A stretch of DNA of 20,217 nucleotides from a virus: the IMG/VR virus record IMGVR_UViG_3300046804_005082, positions 1 through 20,217 of that record. One strand, given 5' to 3'. How positions within the stretch are numbered: the first letter of the stretch is position 1; each line of letters begins with the position of its first letter. A program made the translations under genes and the position numbers. This document shows positions 6,198 through 14,617 of the stretch, piece by piece. The notes beneath the pieces were generated by a model. That model did not search any database. It had not been told where the DNA came from and was given only the letters and a program-made list of their open reading frames with translations.

Positions 6198-7106
6198 TCT
6201 GCCAACCACAACTTCAATTGTACCCGATGCTCCGGTAAAATTTTCCAAGGCTTTACCAATCACGGTGCCCATGGCAGGGGTAGCACAGGCCTGTGCCATG
6301 CCATTGCCGGCTGTGACCATCATGTCACCTTTGCGCACAGTGCCTGTGACTGATGTTGGCACACGACCTGTCAGTGCCACTGCCACAGTGTTTTCACTTT
6401 CTAACACACTGTTCATCAAATGCGCAGGATTGGTAGACACCACGCCGGCCACTCGTGCATCGGCTGAAACAGTTGATATAGTAACTTCATTGTTGCCGCC
6501 AAATACCAACACAGTGCCCGGCTGGTATTTGGCATCGGCTGAATAAAGTTCGGCCAAGTCAGCGTATTGTGCAGTGGTTGCTTTGCCAAATATGGTATTG
6601 AAATATGCACTGGCACTGCCAATATTGCCCACAGCATTGCCGTTGGCATTTACAATGTTGCCTAGTGTAACTGTGCCTGTTGATACTGTCAAATTGCCGT
6701 GAATGGCATTGCCCGTTGAGCTCATAATACCAGCGGTTAGTATGTTACCGCCAGTGACATTGCCGCTGGCACTGAATGCCCCGTTGTTTTGTGTAATGCC
6801 TGTGCCAGTTGGGGTTAAAACAATGTTTGCATTAGCGGCAGTGCTGGTAATAAGATGATCACCAGTGTCGTAAAAAGCGCCAGTTACAACAACATTGCCA
6901 GCAAGAATATTACCAGTGGCACTGATCAAGCCTGCTGTGAGCAAGTTGCCCACTGTGGCGTTTCCTGAAACAGTAATTGCCGCTGGAGCAATAGTACCAA
7001 TGATGTTTCCACCATAAATGTTACCTGTGGCAGAGATAACGCCGCCGCTGGATATGATGCTTCCTGTTGCTGATATGCCTGTTGTGCCGTCTAGTGATAG
7101 TGCCAT
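6192..7106 (-). CDS. Fibre-like virion protein with C-terminal chaperone-like domain
   Basis: The 304-residue protein starts MALSLDGTTGISATG. Residues 10-155 are built from degenerate SATGNI.GGN.. repeats like the neighbouring fibre genes. Residues 67-126 are a module (YDTGDHLITSTAANAN then LTPTGTG) also found in the 1222-residue fibre. Residues 165-304 form a separate domain: FGKATTAQYADLAELYSAD, PGTVLVFGG, RVAGVVSTNPAHLMN, VALTGRVP, KGDMMVTAGNG, IGKALENF and EVVVGRL. This layout resembles Peptidase_G2-type or related C-terminal intramolecular chaperone domains that trimerise phage fibres and may cleave themselves off. I cannot identify the cleavage residues. A CATAAATA late box lies 16 nt upstream, and a weak AAGGAT ribosome site precedes the ATG. 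It is the last of four adjacent fibre genes. Confidence 0.75.
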   Translation of the reverse strand: MALSLDGTTGISATGSIISSGGVISATGNIYGGNIIGTIAPAAITVSGNATVGNLLTAGLISATGNILAGNVVVTGAFYDTGDHLITSTAANANIVLTPTGTGITQNNGAFSASGNVTGGNILTAGIMSSTGNAIHGNLTVSTGTVTLGNIVNANGNAVGNIGSASAYFNTIFGKATTAQYADLAELYSADAKYQPGTVLVFGGNNEVTISTVSADARVAGVVSTNPAHLMNSVLESENTVAVALTGRVPTSVTGTVRKGDMMVTAGNGMAQACATPAMGTVIGKALENFTGASGTIEVVVGRL

Positions 7107-7122
7107 TTCTTAATCCTTGCCT

Positions 7123-7130
7123 TATTTATG
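7123..7130 (-). promoter_or_regulatory. Late-type promoter box CATAAATA before the 304-aa fibre gene
   Basis: The minus strand reads CATAAATA, and its TAA is the stop codon of the 790-residue fibre gene. It lies 16 nt before the ATG at 7106, giving a short leader with AAGGAT. The box is identical to the one before the gp14-like gene. Confidence 0.55.
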
Positions 7131-9498
7131 GAGTGTAAACATACAGCGTTGACGTAGAGGGCACTGTGATATTATAGGCATTTCCAATGGTTACTGGGCC
7201 TACTAGCAACGCATTTACACTATCTGCCACAGTAACGTTGGCATTCAGTGTTTTTGGCCCTGCAAATGTGCCATACATGGTAAAACTGCCCAGGTTAATA
7301 ACCACAGTGTTTGACTGCCCGGCCACGCTCATGGCAATATTACCCGAAGAAACAGGTATGCTGATATTGGTGGCTCCATTGCTGATACCGTTGCTTGAAC
7401 CAGCACTGAGTCCTGTTAAAAATGCCCCGTTACCAACAAAATAATTACCAGTTACGTTGCCGGTTGCTGAAATTTGCCCTGCAGTTAGGATGTTTCCGCC
7501 AGTGATGTTGGCCGCTGAGGTAATTGTTGAAGTGGCCGAGATCAGCCCACCTGTCAACAGGTTACCACCAGTGATGTTGGCCGTAACTGATACAACCGAT
7601 CCTAGATGACTTGATCCAGTAACCGTGCCAGTTGCACTGACCAAACCACCTGTGAGTATGTTGCCACCTGTGACATTGGCAGTGGCACTAACTAAACCAC
7701 CTGTGAGTATGTTGCCACCAGTGACGTTGGCAGTGGCACTAACTAAACCACCAGTTAAAATGTTGCCACCAGTTACGTTGCCACTTGCTGATACCACAGA
7801 TCCCAGCAAACTAGTGCCAGTCACAGTGCCAGTTGCGCTGACATTGCCGTTGTTGTCCACTGTCACTCGAAGAGTGCCGTTGGTTGTGATACCAATATTG
7901 CCGTCGCTGATCCAATAAAAACCAGTGTCCTGACTGGTGTCTGCGGCAAATGTGATTCCTGGAGCAGATGCATTGCCACTGGCTGCAAATATTCTACCTG
8001 TGGCTGAAATAATGCCACCTGTGAGCAAGTTGCCACCTGTTACGTTGGCTGTGACTGATACAACCGAACCCAAATGACTTGAGCCGGTTACAGTTCCAGT
8101 GGCCGACACTAGGCCACCTGTGAGTAGGTTACCACCAGTGATGTTAGCCGCTGAGGTGATGGTTGAAGTAGCACTGATTAATCCGGCAGTGAGCAAATTA
8201 CCACCAGTGACATTGCCAGTGGCCGAGAATGCTCCACCATATGTAAGTGGGCCCGAACCGGCTCTACCCAATTGGGTACCGTCGGCGTTGCCAAACACAA
8301 TGTAAGCGTTGGCGGCATTTTGCTGGCCACGAATGCTCATGGTATCAGCAACGTTGATGTCACCAATCCAGACGTCGTCGCCTACTCTGAAGTTGGTACC
8401 ATTGCCGTTGTTGTTGGCCCAGATCTGGTTGGCCAAAATCCCTGAAGATATAAATTGTGCAGACCAGGCACCTGCCACATTGGCCACAATGTTGCCACTG
8501 GCGGCCACAACCACATTACTTGTGCCGTTGACAATACTAGCGCCGGCTGAGGCCACAATACCTGTGAGTTGCGATCCGTTGCCAATGAAGTAGTTGCCAG
8601 TAACGTTGCCAGTGGCACTGATACCAGCACTTTGTGGAAATGATACAATGTTACTAGTGGGACTGGCTTGCCACAGCACCCCAGAAGCGCCCGCGGCGTT
8701 CTGATAAAATGCTCTCAAGTTGTTGCTGCCATCAACATCCAAGTTCCAGGTTGAGTTTGCTTGACTGCTCAATCCGTTGACGTTGGTCCAGGCCAAGACC
8801 ATTTGTCCACCTTCACCAGTACTGGATGTTGAGTTGATTACTACAAAATCGTTGGCTATTACTGCTTTGCCAGAAATAACATTGCCAGCATTGACGTTGC
8901 CCGTGGCACTCACTGCCAATGAAGTGTTTATGCCTGATGAATTTATGTTTGCAAATTGTCTATATGCATTGCTGGATCTAAACTGGAATGCGCCGTTGGC
9001 ACTGCCACCAATACCAACATCAAAATACATGGACGAGTACACATTGGAATAATCACGAATAGCATATTCACCTGGTGTACCTGCGGTTGGGAACATTCCC
9101 AGTGCCACATTTGAAACAGCACCGTTGCCCACAGCAAATGCTGTACCATTGGTGCTGCCAGCACTGGTGATAGTGCCTGTGGCACTCATTTGTCCAACTG
9201 TTAATAAGTTGCCACCTGTTATGTTGGCTGTAACTGATACAACTGAACCCAAGAAACTGGATCCTGTAACTGTGCCAGTGGCTGATACCAAGCCACTTGT
9301 GAGTATGTTGCCGCCTGTGACATTGCCCGATACACTGACAAACTGATTGCTGGCAATAACAGTTACAACATTACTGGAATTTTTATAAAATAAGTTGCCA
9401 TCTGTGTAGTTCAAGGCCAATTCGCCTGCTTGCAGATTGCCAGCCGCTGGAATTGAATTTGCTGTACTTGAACGCTTGATTAATACAGTATTGGTCAT
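7126..9498 (-). CDS. Repeat-built tail-fibre-like protein (790 aa)
   Basis: Residues 1-50 (MTNTVLIKRSSTANSIP, then LQAGELALNYTDGNLFYKN) match the N-terminus of the 1222-residue neighbour and of many aquatic phage fibre proteins, and probably form the attachment end. The rest alternates about ten copies of a 17-residue repeat (xNxTGGNxLTGGLxSAT) with unique islands. One island contains YAIRDYSNVYSSMYFDVGIGG (about 143-165) and another AWTNVNGLSSQANSTWNLDVDG (about 235-255). Two GNG..LTG modules also occur, and the C-terminus is GPVTIGNAYNITVPSTSTLYVYTP. The composition is rich in Gly, Thr, Ser and Asn, with no Cys in the repeats that I noticed. A long trimeric beta-structured shaft with small globular domains is likely by analogy. 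It starts 21 nt after the end of the 1222-residue gene, with AGGATGAG upstream of the ATG. Confidence 0.75.
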   Translation of the reverse strand: MTNTVLIKRSSTANSIPAAGNLQAGELALNYTDGNLFYKNSSNVVTVIASNQFVSVSGNVTGGNILTSGLVSATGTVTGSSFLGSVVSVTANITGGNLLTVGQMSATGTITSAGSTNGTAFAVGNGAVSNVALGMFPTAGTPGEYAIRDYSNVYSSMYFDVGIGGSANGAFQFRSSNAYRQFANINSSGINTSLAVSATGNVNAGNVISGKAVIANDFVVINSTSSTGEGGQMVLAWTNVNGLSSQANSTWNLDVDGSNNLRAFYQNAAGASGVLWQASPTSNIVSFPQSAGISATGNVTGNYFIGNGSQLTGIVASAGASIVNGTSNVVVAASGNIVANVAGAWSAQFISSGILANQIWANNNGNGTNFRVGDDVWIGDINVADTMSIRGQQNAANAYIVFGNADGTQLGRAGSGPLTYGGAFSATGNVTGGNLLTAGLISATSTITSAANITGGNLLTGGLVSATGTVTGSSHLGSVVSVTANVTGGNLLTGGIISATGRIFAASGNASAPGITFAADTSQDTGFYWISDGNIGITTNGTLRVTVDNNGNVSATGTVTGTSLLGSVVSASGNVTGGNILTGGLVSATANVTGGNILTGGLVSATANVTGGNILTGGLVSATGTVTGSSHLGSVVSVTANITGGNLLTGGLISATSTITSAANITGGNILTAGQISATGNVTGNYFVGNGAFLTGLSAGSSNGISNGATNISIPVSSGNIAMSVAGQSNTVVINLGSFTMYGTFAGPKTLNANVTVADSVNALLVGPVTIGNAYNITVPSTSTLYVYTP
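7646..7747 (-). repeat. Two tandem 51-bp units in the 790-aa fibre gene
   Basis: Units 7646-7696 and 7697-7747 differ at only two positions and each encodes one 17-residue repeat. Other copies of the repeat in the gene differ at many silent positions, so this pair looks like a recent duplication. Confidence 0.85.
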
Positions 9499-9519
9499 GT
9501 AAAACTCATCCTGTATTAA

Positions 9520-12500
9520 TTAGTAAGTTCCGCCATCAACTGTTGAATTAATTGTTAAGACACTTGCTCCACCAACATACATAGCATTTGTGGCCAATAC
9601 GTTGCCCCCCGAAATATTACCTGCTGATGTTATATTACCAGTTGCACTCATCAGTCCACCTGTAAGCACGTTACCACCAGTAATATTGGCTGCTGAAGTG
9701 ATTGTTGATGTTGCTGATATCAAACCACCTGTCAACAAATTTCCACCAGTGGTGTTACCTGTAGCACTGATTAATCCGCCTGTGAGTATGTTGCCACCAG
9801 TGATGTTGGCAGCACTTGTTATAGTACTAGTGGCTGAAATCAATCCACCTGTCAATAAGTTACCACCTGTGACGTTGCCACTGAGTGATGCCACAGTACC
9901 CAATAAACTTGAACCTGTAACAGTACCAGTGGCACTAACCAAACCAGCAGTGGTTAGATTACCACCAATCACGTTGGCTGCTGAAGTGATGGTTGAAGTT
10001 GCTGAGATCAAACCACCTGTTAATATGTTACCACCAGTTACGTTGGCAGTTACACTGACCACTGAACCCAAATGACTTGAACCTGTGACAGTGCCAGTGG
10101 CACTAACCAAACCAGCGGTAGTGATATTACCACCAATTACGTTGGCAGCAGAAGTGATGGTCGAAGTTGCTGAGATCAGACCACCTGTCAGCAGATTACC
10201 ACCAGTGATGTTGGCTGCTGAAGTGATGGTTGAAGTGGCTGATATCAATCCACCAGTGAGTATGTTTCCACCTGTTACGTTGCCAGTGGCTGTGACCACG
10301 CCGGCAGTGCGTAAGTTGCCGCCGTCAACGTTGCCGGTTACACTTAGGCTTGTGCCAGTTGCGGCACCAATGTTGGGTGTAGTTAGGTTTGCACTGGCCT
10401 TGACACTGATATTACCTGAACCATCAAATGCTGTGGTTACTCCATCAACTTTGGCGTTGATCACAGTGCCTGCTAGACTGATACCAGCAGAACCGTTGGC
10501 AGTGTAAGTTTGGCTTGAACTGAACTGAGCAAACGAAATGTTTGATGTGCCAAATGTGATTGTGCCTGTGGGTGCGTCAACAATCCAGGCTGATCCTGCG
10601 TTGACGTTACCACTGGTAACAAAGAAGTAGTCGTTGATGCTAAGGTCTGTTGTACTGTTTGGACCATATGAGTCTGCGTCAGTGGAACGAGTAATCACTG
10701 TGGCATTGGACCAAATATAAACACCGTTGAGTACAGCATTGCCTTCGTTCTTGACCAAGATACGTGTGTTGGCTGTCTGCACGTTGGCCGTGTCAATCAA
10801 GTTGAACGAACCAGTTGTGGTGATTGTAGCACCAATGCCATTGCCAGCACCATTGGGCTGGTTGTAGGTTATTGTACCACCTGTAGTGGTGGCCAGGTTG
10901 GCAGTGGTTGCAGCCACAACACTTTGGTGATATGCCAACTGTGTTGACGCCATGTTGTCAACATATTCTTTGGTTGCCGCGTCCGATGACTGTACAGGAC
11001 TGTTGACGTTGTTGATATAGGTGTTGGCTGTGAGAACAATGTTACCACTGGCTGGTTGCAAATTAATTGCACCAGAACCAGTGCTGATTGTCAGCGCACC
11101 ACTGGCATTACGTAATGCCGCTGAATTTATATTAGCGCCTGTGATATTGCCAGTGGCCGAAATCACGCCACCTGTGAGTAAGTTGCCACCTGTGATGTTG
11201 GCTGCTGAGGTGATGGTTGAAGTAGCACTTACTAGACCAGAAGTCAGTAGGTTACCACCAGTGATGTTGGCTGTGGCTGATACAATACCACCTGTCAATA
11301 GGTTGCCGCCTGTGACGTTGCCACTGAGCGATGCCACGGTACCCAACAAACTTGAACCTGTCACAGTACCAGTTGCTGATACTAGGCCACCTGTCAGTAG
11401 GTTACCGCCTGTGATGTTGGCTGCTGAAGTAATTGTGGATGTGGCAGATATCAAACCACCTGTTAATATGTTACCACCAATTACGTTGGCAGTGGCTGAT
11501 ACTAAACCACCCGTCAGTACATTACCGCCAGTTACGTTACCAGTTACCGAAACCACCGCACCCAAATGACTTGAACCTGTCACAGTACCAGTTGCTGATA
11601 TCAAACCGCCTGTGAGTAGGTTACCACCAGTGATGTTGGCCGCTGAGGTAATTGTTGAAGTGGCAGAGACAAGCCCACCTGTCAACAAGTTGCCACCTGT
11701 GACGTTGGCTGTTACACTCACAACTGAACCCAGCAGACTTGAACCTGTGACTGTTCCTGTGGCACTGACCAAGCCGCCTGTGAGTAGGTTACCACCAGTG
11801 ATGTTGGCCGCTGAGGTAATTGTTGAAGTGGCAGATATCAACCCGCCTGTTAGTATGTTGGCGCCTGTGACGTTGCCGCTGGCACTGACTGCACCATTGA
11901 GTTGTACAATGCCTGTTCCTGTAGGAGTCAATGCCACGTTGGCATTGGCAGCAGTACTTGAAACCAGCGCATCGCTAGTATCAAGATAAGCGCCCGAAAT
12001 TACAAGATTACCTGCTGACAAAATGTTACCAGTGGCTGAAATAATGCCACCTGTGAGCAAGTTGCCACCAGTGACGTTACCAGTTACCGAAACCACTGCA
12101 CCCAAATGACTTGAACCTGTGACTGTGCCAGTTGCACTGACCAAGCCACCTGTGAGTATATTTCCACCAGTGATGTTTCCTGTTGCTGTTACCAAACCAG
12201 CAGTGGTTACGTTTCCACCTATGACATTGCCACTGGCGCTCAAGGTTGTAGATGCAATTACGTTGGCGCCAGTAATATTGCCACTGGAACCAGCCGTAGT
12301 AATATTGCCAAAAGTAGCATTACCGGTTGCTGATACTACTCCTCCTGTCAACAAGTTGCCACCAGTGATATTGGCCGCTGAGGTTATAGTCGAGGTGGCT
12401 GATATTAAGCCACCTGTGAGGATGTTACCACCAGTTACGTTACCACTGAGCGATGCCACTGTGCCCAGTAAGCTTGATCCTGTCACAGTGCCAGTGGCTG

Positions 12501-13188
12501 ATACCAATCCACCTGTTAGAACGTTACCACCGGTGATGTTACCACCGGCACTCAGCACACCAGTTATGTACTCGCCAGTTGAAGCAAACACTGCCACATT
12601 GGCTGTGCCGTTTACACCAACAGTGACGTTGGCATTTGCACTGCCAATACTGACATTTGATGTACCGTTATTGATATTGGCAACCGATGTTATAACACCA
12701 GTTAAAAATGCACCATTACCAAGAATGTAGTTGCCTGTGATATTGCCTGTGGCACTGACCACGCCTGCTGTCAATAGGTTGCCGCCTGTGACATTACCAG
12801 TTGCGCTGAATAATCCACCTGTCAGTAGGTTACCACCAGTGATGTTGGCTGCTGAGGTGATGGTTGATGTGGCCGAAATCAAACCACCTGTTAGAACGTT
12901 ACCACCAGTTACATTGCCAGTGACTGAAACCACTGAACCCAAAAAACTGGATCCTGTTACTGTGCCAGTGGCCGATACCAATCCACCTGTCAGTAGGTTA
13001 CCACCAGTGACGTTGCCAACCACAGTGAGCACTTGATTACTGGCAATCAGTTTAACAGTGCCGCCTGAGTCTTTGTAGAACAAATTACCATCGGCGTAGT
13101 TGATTGCTAATTCGCCCAATGATAAATTTGCACTCAAAGGCACTGAATTTGCTGTGCCTGATCTTTTCAATAATAGTGTGTTTGACAT
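9520..13188 (-). CDS. Giant repeat-built tail-fibre-like protein (1222 aa)
   Basis: Residues 1-52 (MSNTLLLKRSGTANSVP, LGELAINYADGNLFYKD) are the same N-terminal domain as in the 790-residue fibre. I count about 30 copies of a 17-residue repeat, xNxTGGNxLTGGLxSAT. They are joined directly, by STITSAA, or by a 16-residue GTVTGSSxLGxVxSxx block, giving a frequent higher-order unit of 56 residues (168 bp). Near residues 733-890 a non-repeat domain interrupts them: SSDAATKEYVDNMA, then TTGGTITYNQ, RILVKNEGNAVLNGVYIW, RSTDADSYG and AWIVDAPTGTITFGTSNISF. This domain is common in phage fibres. The C-terminus is short (MYVGGASVLTINSTVDGG) with no chaperone or knob. It probably forms an elongated adhesive shaft on the virion. 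The gene starts 9 nt after the end of the 454-residue fibre gene, with AAGGG upstream, so the two are probably co-transcribed. Confidence 0.78.
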   Translation of the reverse strand: MSNTLLLKRSGTANSVPLSANLSLGELAINYADGNLFYKDSGGTVKLIASNQVLTVVGNVTGGNLLTGGLVSATGTVTGSSFLGSVVSVTGNVTGGNVLTGGLISATSTITSAANITGGNLLTGGLFSATGNVTGGNLLTAGVVSATGNITGNYILGNGAFLTGVITSVANINNGTSNVSIGSANANVTVGVNGTANVAVFASTGEYITGVLSAGGNITGGNVLTGGLVSATGTVTGSSLLGTVASLSGNVTGGNILTGGLISATSTITSAANITGGNLLTGGVVSATGNATFGNITTAGSSGNITGANVIASTTLSASGNVIGGNVTTAGLVTATGNITGGNILTGGLVSATGTVTGSSHLGAVVSVTGNVTGGNLLTGGIISATGNILSAGNLVISGAYLDTSDALVSSTAANANVALTPTGTGIVQLNGAVSASGNVTGANILTGGLISATSTITSAANITGGNLLTGGLVSATGTVTGSSLLGSVVSVTANVTGGNLLTGGLVSATSTITSAANITGGNLLTGGLISATGTVTGSSHLGAVVSVTGNVTGGNVLTGGLVSATANVIGGNILTGGLISATSTITSAANITGGNLLTGGLVSATGTVTGSSLLGTVASLSGNVTGGNLLTGGIVSATANITGGNLLTSGLVSATSTITSAANITGGNLLTGGVISATGNITGANINSAALRNASGALTISTGSGAINLQPASGNIVLTANTYINNVNSPVQSSDAATKEYVDNMASTQLAYHQSVVAATTANLATTTGGTITYNQPNGAGNGIGATITTTGSFNLIDTANVQTANTRILVKNEGNAVLNGVYIWSNATVITRSTDADSYGPNSTTDLSINDYFFVTSGNVNAGSAWIVDAPTGTITFGTSNISFAQFSSSQTYTANGSAGISLAGTVINAKVDGVTTAFDGSGNISVKASANLTTPNIGAATGTSLSVTGNVDGGNLRTAGVVTATGNVTGGNILTGGLISATSTITSAANITGGNLLTGGLISATSTITSAANVIGGNITTAGLVSATGTVTGSSHLGSVVSVTANVTGGNILTGGLISATSTITSAANVIGGNLTTAGLVSATGTVTGSSLLGTVASLSGNVTGGNLLTGGLISATSTITSAANITGGNILTGGLISATGNTTGGNLLTGGLISATSTITSAANITGGNVLTGGLMSATGNITSAGNISGGNVLATNAMYVGGASVLTINSTVDGGTY
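9640..10345 (-). repeat. C-terminal block of 17-residue coding repeats
   Basis: About ten copies of the 51-bp fibre repeat and its spacers lie between the central unique domain and the C-terminus of the 1222-residue fibre. Copies are strongly conserved in protein but vary at third positions, including different Leu codons. Confidence 0.8.
11140..13020 (-). repeat. N-terminal block of 17-residue coding repeats
   Basis: About twenty copies of the 51-bp repeat are arranged singly or in 168-bp composite units. They are broken by islands near 12560-12700 (GNG..LTG module) and near 11880-12010 (a TAANAN/LTPTGTG module shared with the 304-residue fibre gene). Confidence 0.8.
11606..11835 (-). repeat. 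Exact 62-bp direct repeat, offset 168 bp
   Basis: Positions 11606-11667 and 11774-11835 are identical over 62 bp and begin 168 bp apart, which is one 56-residue composite unit. Bases flanking both copies differ. This is the longest exact repeat I noticed in the window. Confidence 0.85.
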
Positions 13189-13197
13189 CTTTTACCC

Positions 13198-14562
13198 TTA
13201 AAATTCCCCGCCGCTGATCAATTGCCCATCATTTGTCATTTTGATCCAAGGAGTCCATGCATTGTTCCAATAATTTCTATTCCATTGAATCTTCACATCT
13301 GACAGATTCACCGTCCCAGGATAAAAGATTTGTGTTGTTGCTTGCGATTGACTGGTTTGTACCTGCAACAATCCAACAAAAACCTGACTATCAAGGGGCG
13401 TACCTTGAGTACCACTCCAACTTGCTCTATTTACCAAATATACACCCATTTCAGTCAGGGTGTCCCAATTATTGGTATCGCTGCCTCTATCTGCCAGTAC
13501 TCCTGTTAACCCTGTGCCGTTGCCGCTGAAAAAATCAGCAGTGAGGTTGCCAGAGACATCAAGTCCGTTGGTGCTAAACACTGCAACATTGGAAACTCCG
13601 CCAACAGAAATATTGGCATTTCCGCTGGCGGTTTGAATGTCAATGGAAGTGTTGCCGTTCTGTATCCTGTCACCAAGAATATTGCCTGTCAAAGTTGCAT
13701 TGCCAGTGACTGTTAGATTGCCTGTTATTGTGACATCTTGACTAGACACCACCATGACATTGCTGACACCATTGGATGAAAACGCAATATCACTGTTAGC
13801 GTAAACCTGAACATTACTGTTGCCGTTTGTTAAATTTGAAGATGAAACATTGATACCAGTTAGTTGTGAACCATTACCAAAAAAGTAACCGGCAGTGATG
13901 TTAGCAGTAGTGACAATAGGCACATTGCTGTTATTGCTCAAAATTTCTTGGCCGTTGATTGTGAGCACGTTACTGGCATTCAAACTCAACGGCACATTAT
14001 TCAAGTAAATGGAAGCGTTTGACACATACAAATCGCTCCACTGGTTTGTAGAATTACCCAAGGAATATGAGTTACCCGAAACTGGGATAATATTACCGTC
14101 TAAGAGTATTCCATTTGGGGTAAACGTGGCAACATTGCTAACACCCGAGACGCTGACTGTAACATTACTGTTTGCAAGAACTTTTACATTGCTGTTACCA
14201 TTGGATATAATATTGCCACCCGATACTGCAACGCCAGTCAACAAAGAACCGTTGCCTACAAAATAGCCACCATAAACGTACTGAAATGGATTGTTTGTAT
14301 CACCAAGATTATAAACACCTGGTGTGCCTGGCACAATTGAACTGTTGGCTTGAATATTACCAATGCCATTGCCGGCCAGCGTCAACCCCAGATTTGTCAC
14401 TGTGGTTGTGACTATGTTGCCAGTGATCTGTACCTGGCTACCAACAGGTCCAGCAGTCCAAATCTGCGTAAAATTGTCATTTACTGCATTAAAGGCATCG
14501 CGTAAGGGCTCACCTGTGCCATCATTGGCTGCGGCCCCAACGTCTATTATCTGTTGTGTCAT
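13198..14562 (-). CDS. Tail-fibre protein with pyocin-knob-like C-terminus (454 aa)
   Basis: The N-terminus IDVGAAANDGTGEPLRDAFNAVNDNFTQIW (residues 6-35) is a motif widespread at the start of T4-like baseplate-attached fibres and probably the anchor. Three related modules follow (about 102-156, 228-283 and 302-355), each with forms of GNGxxLTG and/or NGNSNVxVxANSxxxxSxxGVSNV. Residues about 361-454 are a knob-like domain: WDTLTEMGVYLVNRASW, GTQGTPLDS, GLLQVQTS, QIFYPG, KIQWNRNYWNNAWTPWIKM and the terminal GGEF. This resembles pyocin-knob domains that bind surface glycans or assist trimer formation. It is the first and most complete fibre of the cluster, with a GGTAAATA late box 22 nt upstream. 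The knob is absent from the next two genes, so the proteins may assemble in series or serve different receptors. Confidence 0.8.
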   Translation of the reverse strand: MTQQIIDVGAAANDGTGEPLRDAFNAVNDNFTQIWTAGPVGSQVQITGNIVTTTVTNLGLTLAGNGIGNIQANSSIVPGTPGVYNLGDTNNPFQYVYGGYFVGNGSLLTGVAVSGGNIISNGNSNVKVLANSNVTVSVSGVSNVATFTPNGILLDGNIIPVSGNSYSLGNSTNQWSDLYVSNASIYLNNVPLSLNASNVLTINGQEILSNNSNVPIVTTANITAGYFFGNGSQLTGINVSSSNLTNGNSNVQVYANSDIAFSSNGVSNVMVVSSQDVTITGNLTVTGNATLTGNILGDRIQNGNTSIDIQTASGNANISVGGVSNVAVFSTNGLDVSGNLTADFFSGNGTGLTGVLADRGSDTNNWDTLTEMGVYLVNRASWSGTQGTPLDSQVFVGLLQVQTSQSQATTQIFYPGTVNLSDVKIQWNRNYWNNAWTPWIKMTNDGQLISGGEF

Positions 14563-14584
14563 AGGTAAATCATATCCTCTGGGG

Positions 14585-14592
14585 TATTTACC
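14585..14592 (-). promoter_or_regulatory. Late-type promoter box GGTAAATA before the fibre cluster
   Basis: The minus strand reads GGTAAATA 22 nt before the ATG at 14562, in the 55-nt gap after the preceding gene. It could drive the three fibre genes down to 7126, which are separated by 9-21 nt. Confidence 0.5.
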
Positions 14593-14617
14593 TAAACAGT
14601 GGGGTCTAAGTTTTTGG

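Noticed and set aside
9498-9508. Four-codon upstream frame (M-S-F-T) whose TGA overlaps the ATG of the 790-aa gene
   Set aside because: It arises from the AGGATGAG ribosome site itself and has no ribosome site of its own; probably chance.
9640-13020. CRISPR-like appearance of the short regular repeats
   Set aside because: Repeats are in frame, translate to a conserved protein motif, vary at silent sites and lack unique spacers of constant length.
9590-13036. Long plus-strand open frames rich in Pro, Val and Leu opposite the fibre genes
   Set aside because: They are reverse complements of the Gly/Thr/Asn repeat codons, have no ribosome sites, break irregularly and mirror the minus-strand repeat. 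The minus-strand proteins have recognisable domains.
6192-14562. Diversity-generating retroelement acting on the fibres
   Set aside because: No reverse transcriptase is present and I saw no template/variable repeat pair with adenine-directed changes; differences are mostly third-position.
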